Below, in pieces: positions 4,713-5,341 of a stretch of DNA of 5,341 nt. The stretch comes from an uncultured Dorea sp. (GTDB lineage: Bacteria; Bacillota; Clostridia; Lachnospirales; Lachnospiraceae). How positions within the stretch are numbered: position 1 is the first letter of the stretch; every line of letters starts with the position of its first letter. The DNA is taken from positions 1 to 5,341 of the forward strand of contig CAQNVT010000015.1 in assembly GCA_948844705.1 (NCBI GenBank), given 5' to 3'. Both the position numbers and the translations under genes were made by a program. The notes beneath the pieces were generated by a model that was given only the letters and a program-made list of their open reading frames with translations, ran no database searches and was not told the origin of the DNA.

Positions 4713-5294
4713 ATGAGCAGAAGAATTATTACGACGGAGAATCTGGAAGAGGATATTAAGATCGAGAGTACCTTGCGTCCCCAGCTTCTTTCAGATTATG
4801 TCGGACAGGAAAAAGCAAAGGAGACCTTAAAAATCTATATCGAGGCGGCGAAGGAGAGACATGAAGCTCTGGACCATGTGCTGTTTTACGGTCCTCCTGG
4901 GCTTGGCAAGACGACGCTTGCGGGAATTATCGCAAATGAGATGAAGGTGCATATTAAGATTACGTCAGGGCCCGCCATCGAAAAGCCGGGGGAGATGGCC
5001 GCGATTCTCAATAATCTCCAGGAGGGGGATGTCCTCTTTGTGGATGAGATACACAGGCTGAACCGCCAGGTGGAGGAGGTGCTCTATCCGGCGATGGAGG
5101 ATTATGCCATCGATATTATGATCGGAAAGGGTGCGAGCGCCCGGTCTATCAGGCTTGATCTTCCGAAATTCACGCTGGTGGGGGCGACGACAAGAGCCGG
5201 AATGCTTACGGCGCCCTTAAGAGACCGGTTCGGGGTAGTGCACCGGCTGGAATTCTATACCGTGGAGGAACTGATGTCGATCATCATATCATGA
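4713..5294 (+). CDS. ruvB: RuvB Holliday-junction helicase, truncated after the large ATPase domain
   Basis: RuvB is the AAA+ hexameric motor that drives branch migration with RuvA. The ATG at 4713 follows AAGGGGAAG. Residues 1-190 match the family throughout: [11 protein letters not shown] (22-32), Walker [10 protein letters not shown] (60-68), Walker [11 protein letters not shown] (107-116), sensor I GATTRAG (157-163) and the arginine-finger box LRDRFG (169-174). Normal RuvB is about 330-350 residues and continues from VEEL..III into Arg-Ser-Ala, then the helical lid (with sensor II) and the winged-helix DNA-binding domain. Here the sequence departs after base 5288 and reaches TGA at 5292-5294, so both domains are missing and the product should be inactive. 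A reader could also be looking at an assembly break rather than a mutation. Family call certain; the truncation is seen directly, but its cause is not. Confidence 0.95.
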   Translation: MSRRIITTENLEEDIKIESTLRPQLLSDYVGQEKAKETLKIYIEAAKERHEALDHVLFYGPPGLGKTTLAGIIANEMKVHIKITSGPAIEKPGEMAAILNNLQEGDVLFVDEIHRLNRQVEEVLYPAMEDYAIDIMIGKGASARSIRLDLPKFTLVGATTRAGMLTAPLRDRFGVVHRLEFYTVEELMSIIIS

Positions 5295-5341
5295 ACGGGA
5301 TTTTCACCATAGTCTTCAAACTCTTATTCCATAGATAATCA
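5289..5341. other. Foreign sequence joined to truncated ruvB
   Basis: From 5289 the bases no longer encode RuvB in any plus-strand frame: the frames after 5294 hit stops soon (for example TAG at 5332-5334 in the frame of the ATG at 5291). On the minus strand one frame is open from the window edge to a TGA at 5287-5285, reading about 18 residues ([15 protein letters not shown] at its end), which could be the C-terminus of a converging gene. No inverted repeat or target duplication can be shown in 53 bases. An insertion-sequence end or a chimeric join both fit. Confidence 0.45.

Overview
The window looks like low-to-medium GC Firmicutes DNA, most likely a gut-type member of the Lachnospiraceae (Clostridia). 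The pointers are strong AGGAGG ribosome binding sites, a TTG start, a DUF2752 tail ending in the FPGEPPMSYY signature, and the gene order ApbE lipoprotein / NusG-domain-II membrane protein / Gx-type membrane protein / ruvA / ruvB. The family assignment is inference from protein style, with no search behind it.

Layout. Positions 1 to about 540 (minus strand) hold the DNA-binding half of an AraC-family activator. Positions 541-674 (plus) hold the last ~44 codons of an unidentified protein. Positions 776-976 (plus) hold the first ~67 codons of a Cof-type HAD hydrolase with its own ribosome binding site. Positions 973-1260 (plus) hold the last ~95 codons of a DUF2752 membrane protein. Positions 1318-2034 encode an intact Tyr/Gln/Asn-rich repeat protein with two C-terminal membrane helices, followed by a hairpin terminator. 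Positions 2084-3064 (minus) encode an ApbE-type flavin transferase lipoprotein. It is divergently transcribed from a tight plus-strand operon: NusG-II protein (3204-3569), Gx protein (3580-4071), ruvA (4080-4697) and ruvB (from 4713). ruvB stops at 5294 after only 193 residues, and the last ~50 bases are unrelated to it.

How the genes work together. RuvA and RuvB are the Holliday-junction branch-migration pair. ApbE attaches FMN covalently to extracytoplasmic or membrane electron-transfer proteins. The NusG-II and Gx proteins are small membrane-associated proteins that, from family knowledge, tend to occur near such redox genes, but their function is not settled.

The most notable thing is structural. 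At three places (about 540, 971-976 and 5289) a recognisable gene stops abruptly and a different sequence begins, with no transposase visible. The segment 541-973 joins the end of one gene to the start of another and sits between two other gene halves. This means either real illegitimate recombination (with an IS-like end in ruvB) or chimeric joining during library preparation or assembly. The intact core from 1318 to about 5288 looks ordinary. I see no new defence or biosynthetic system.
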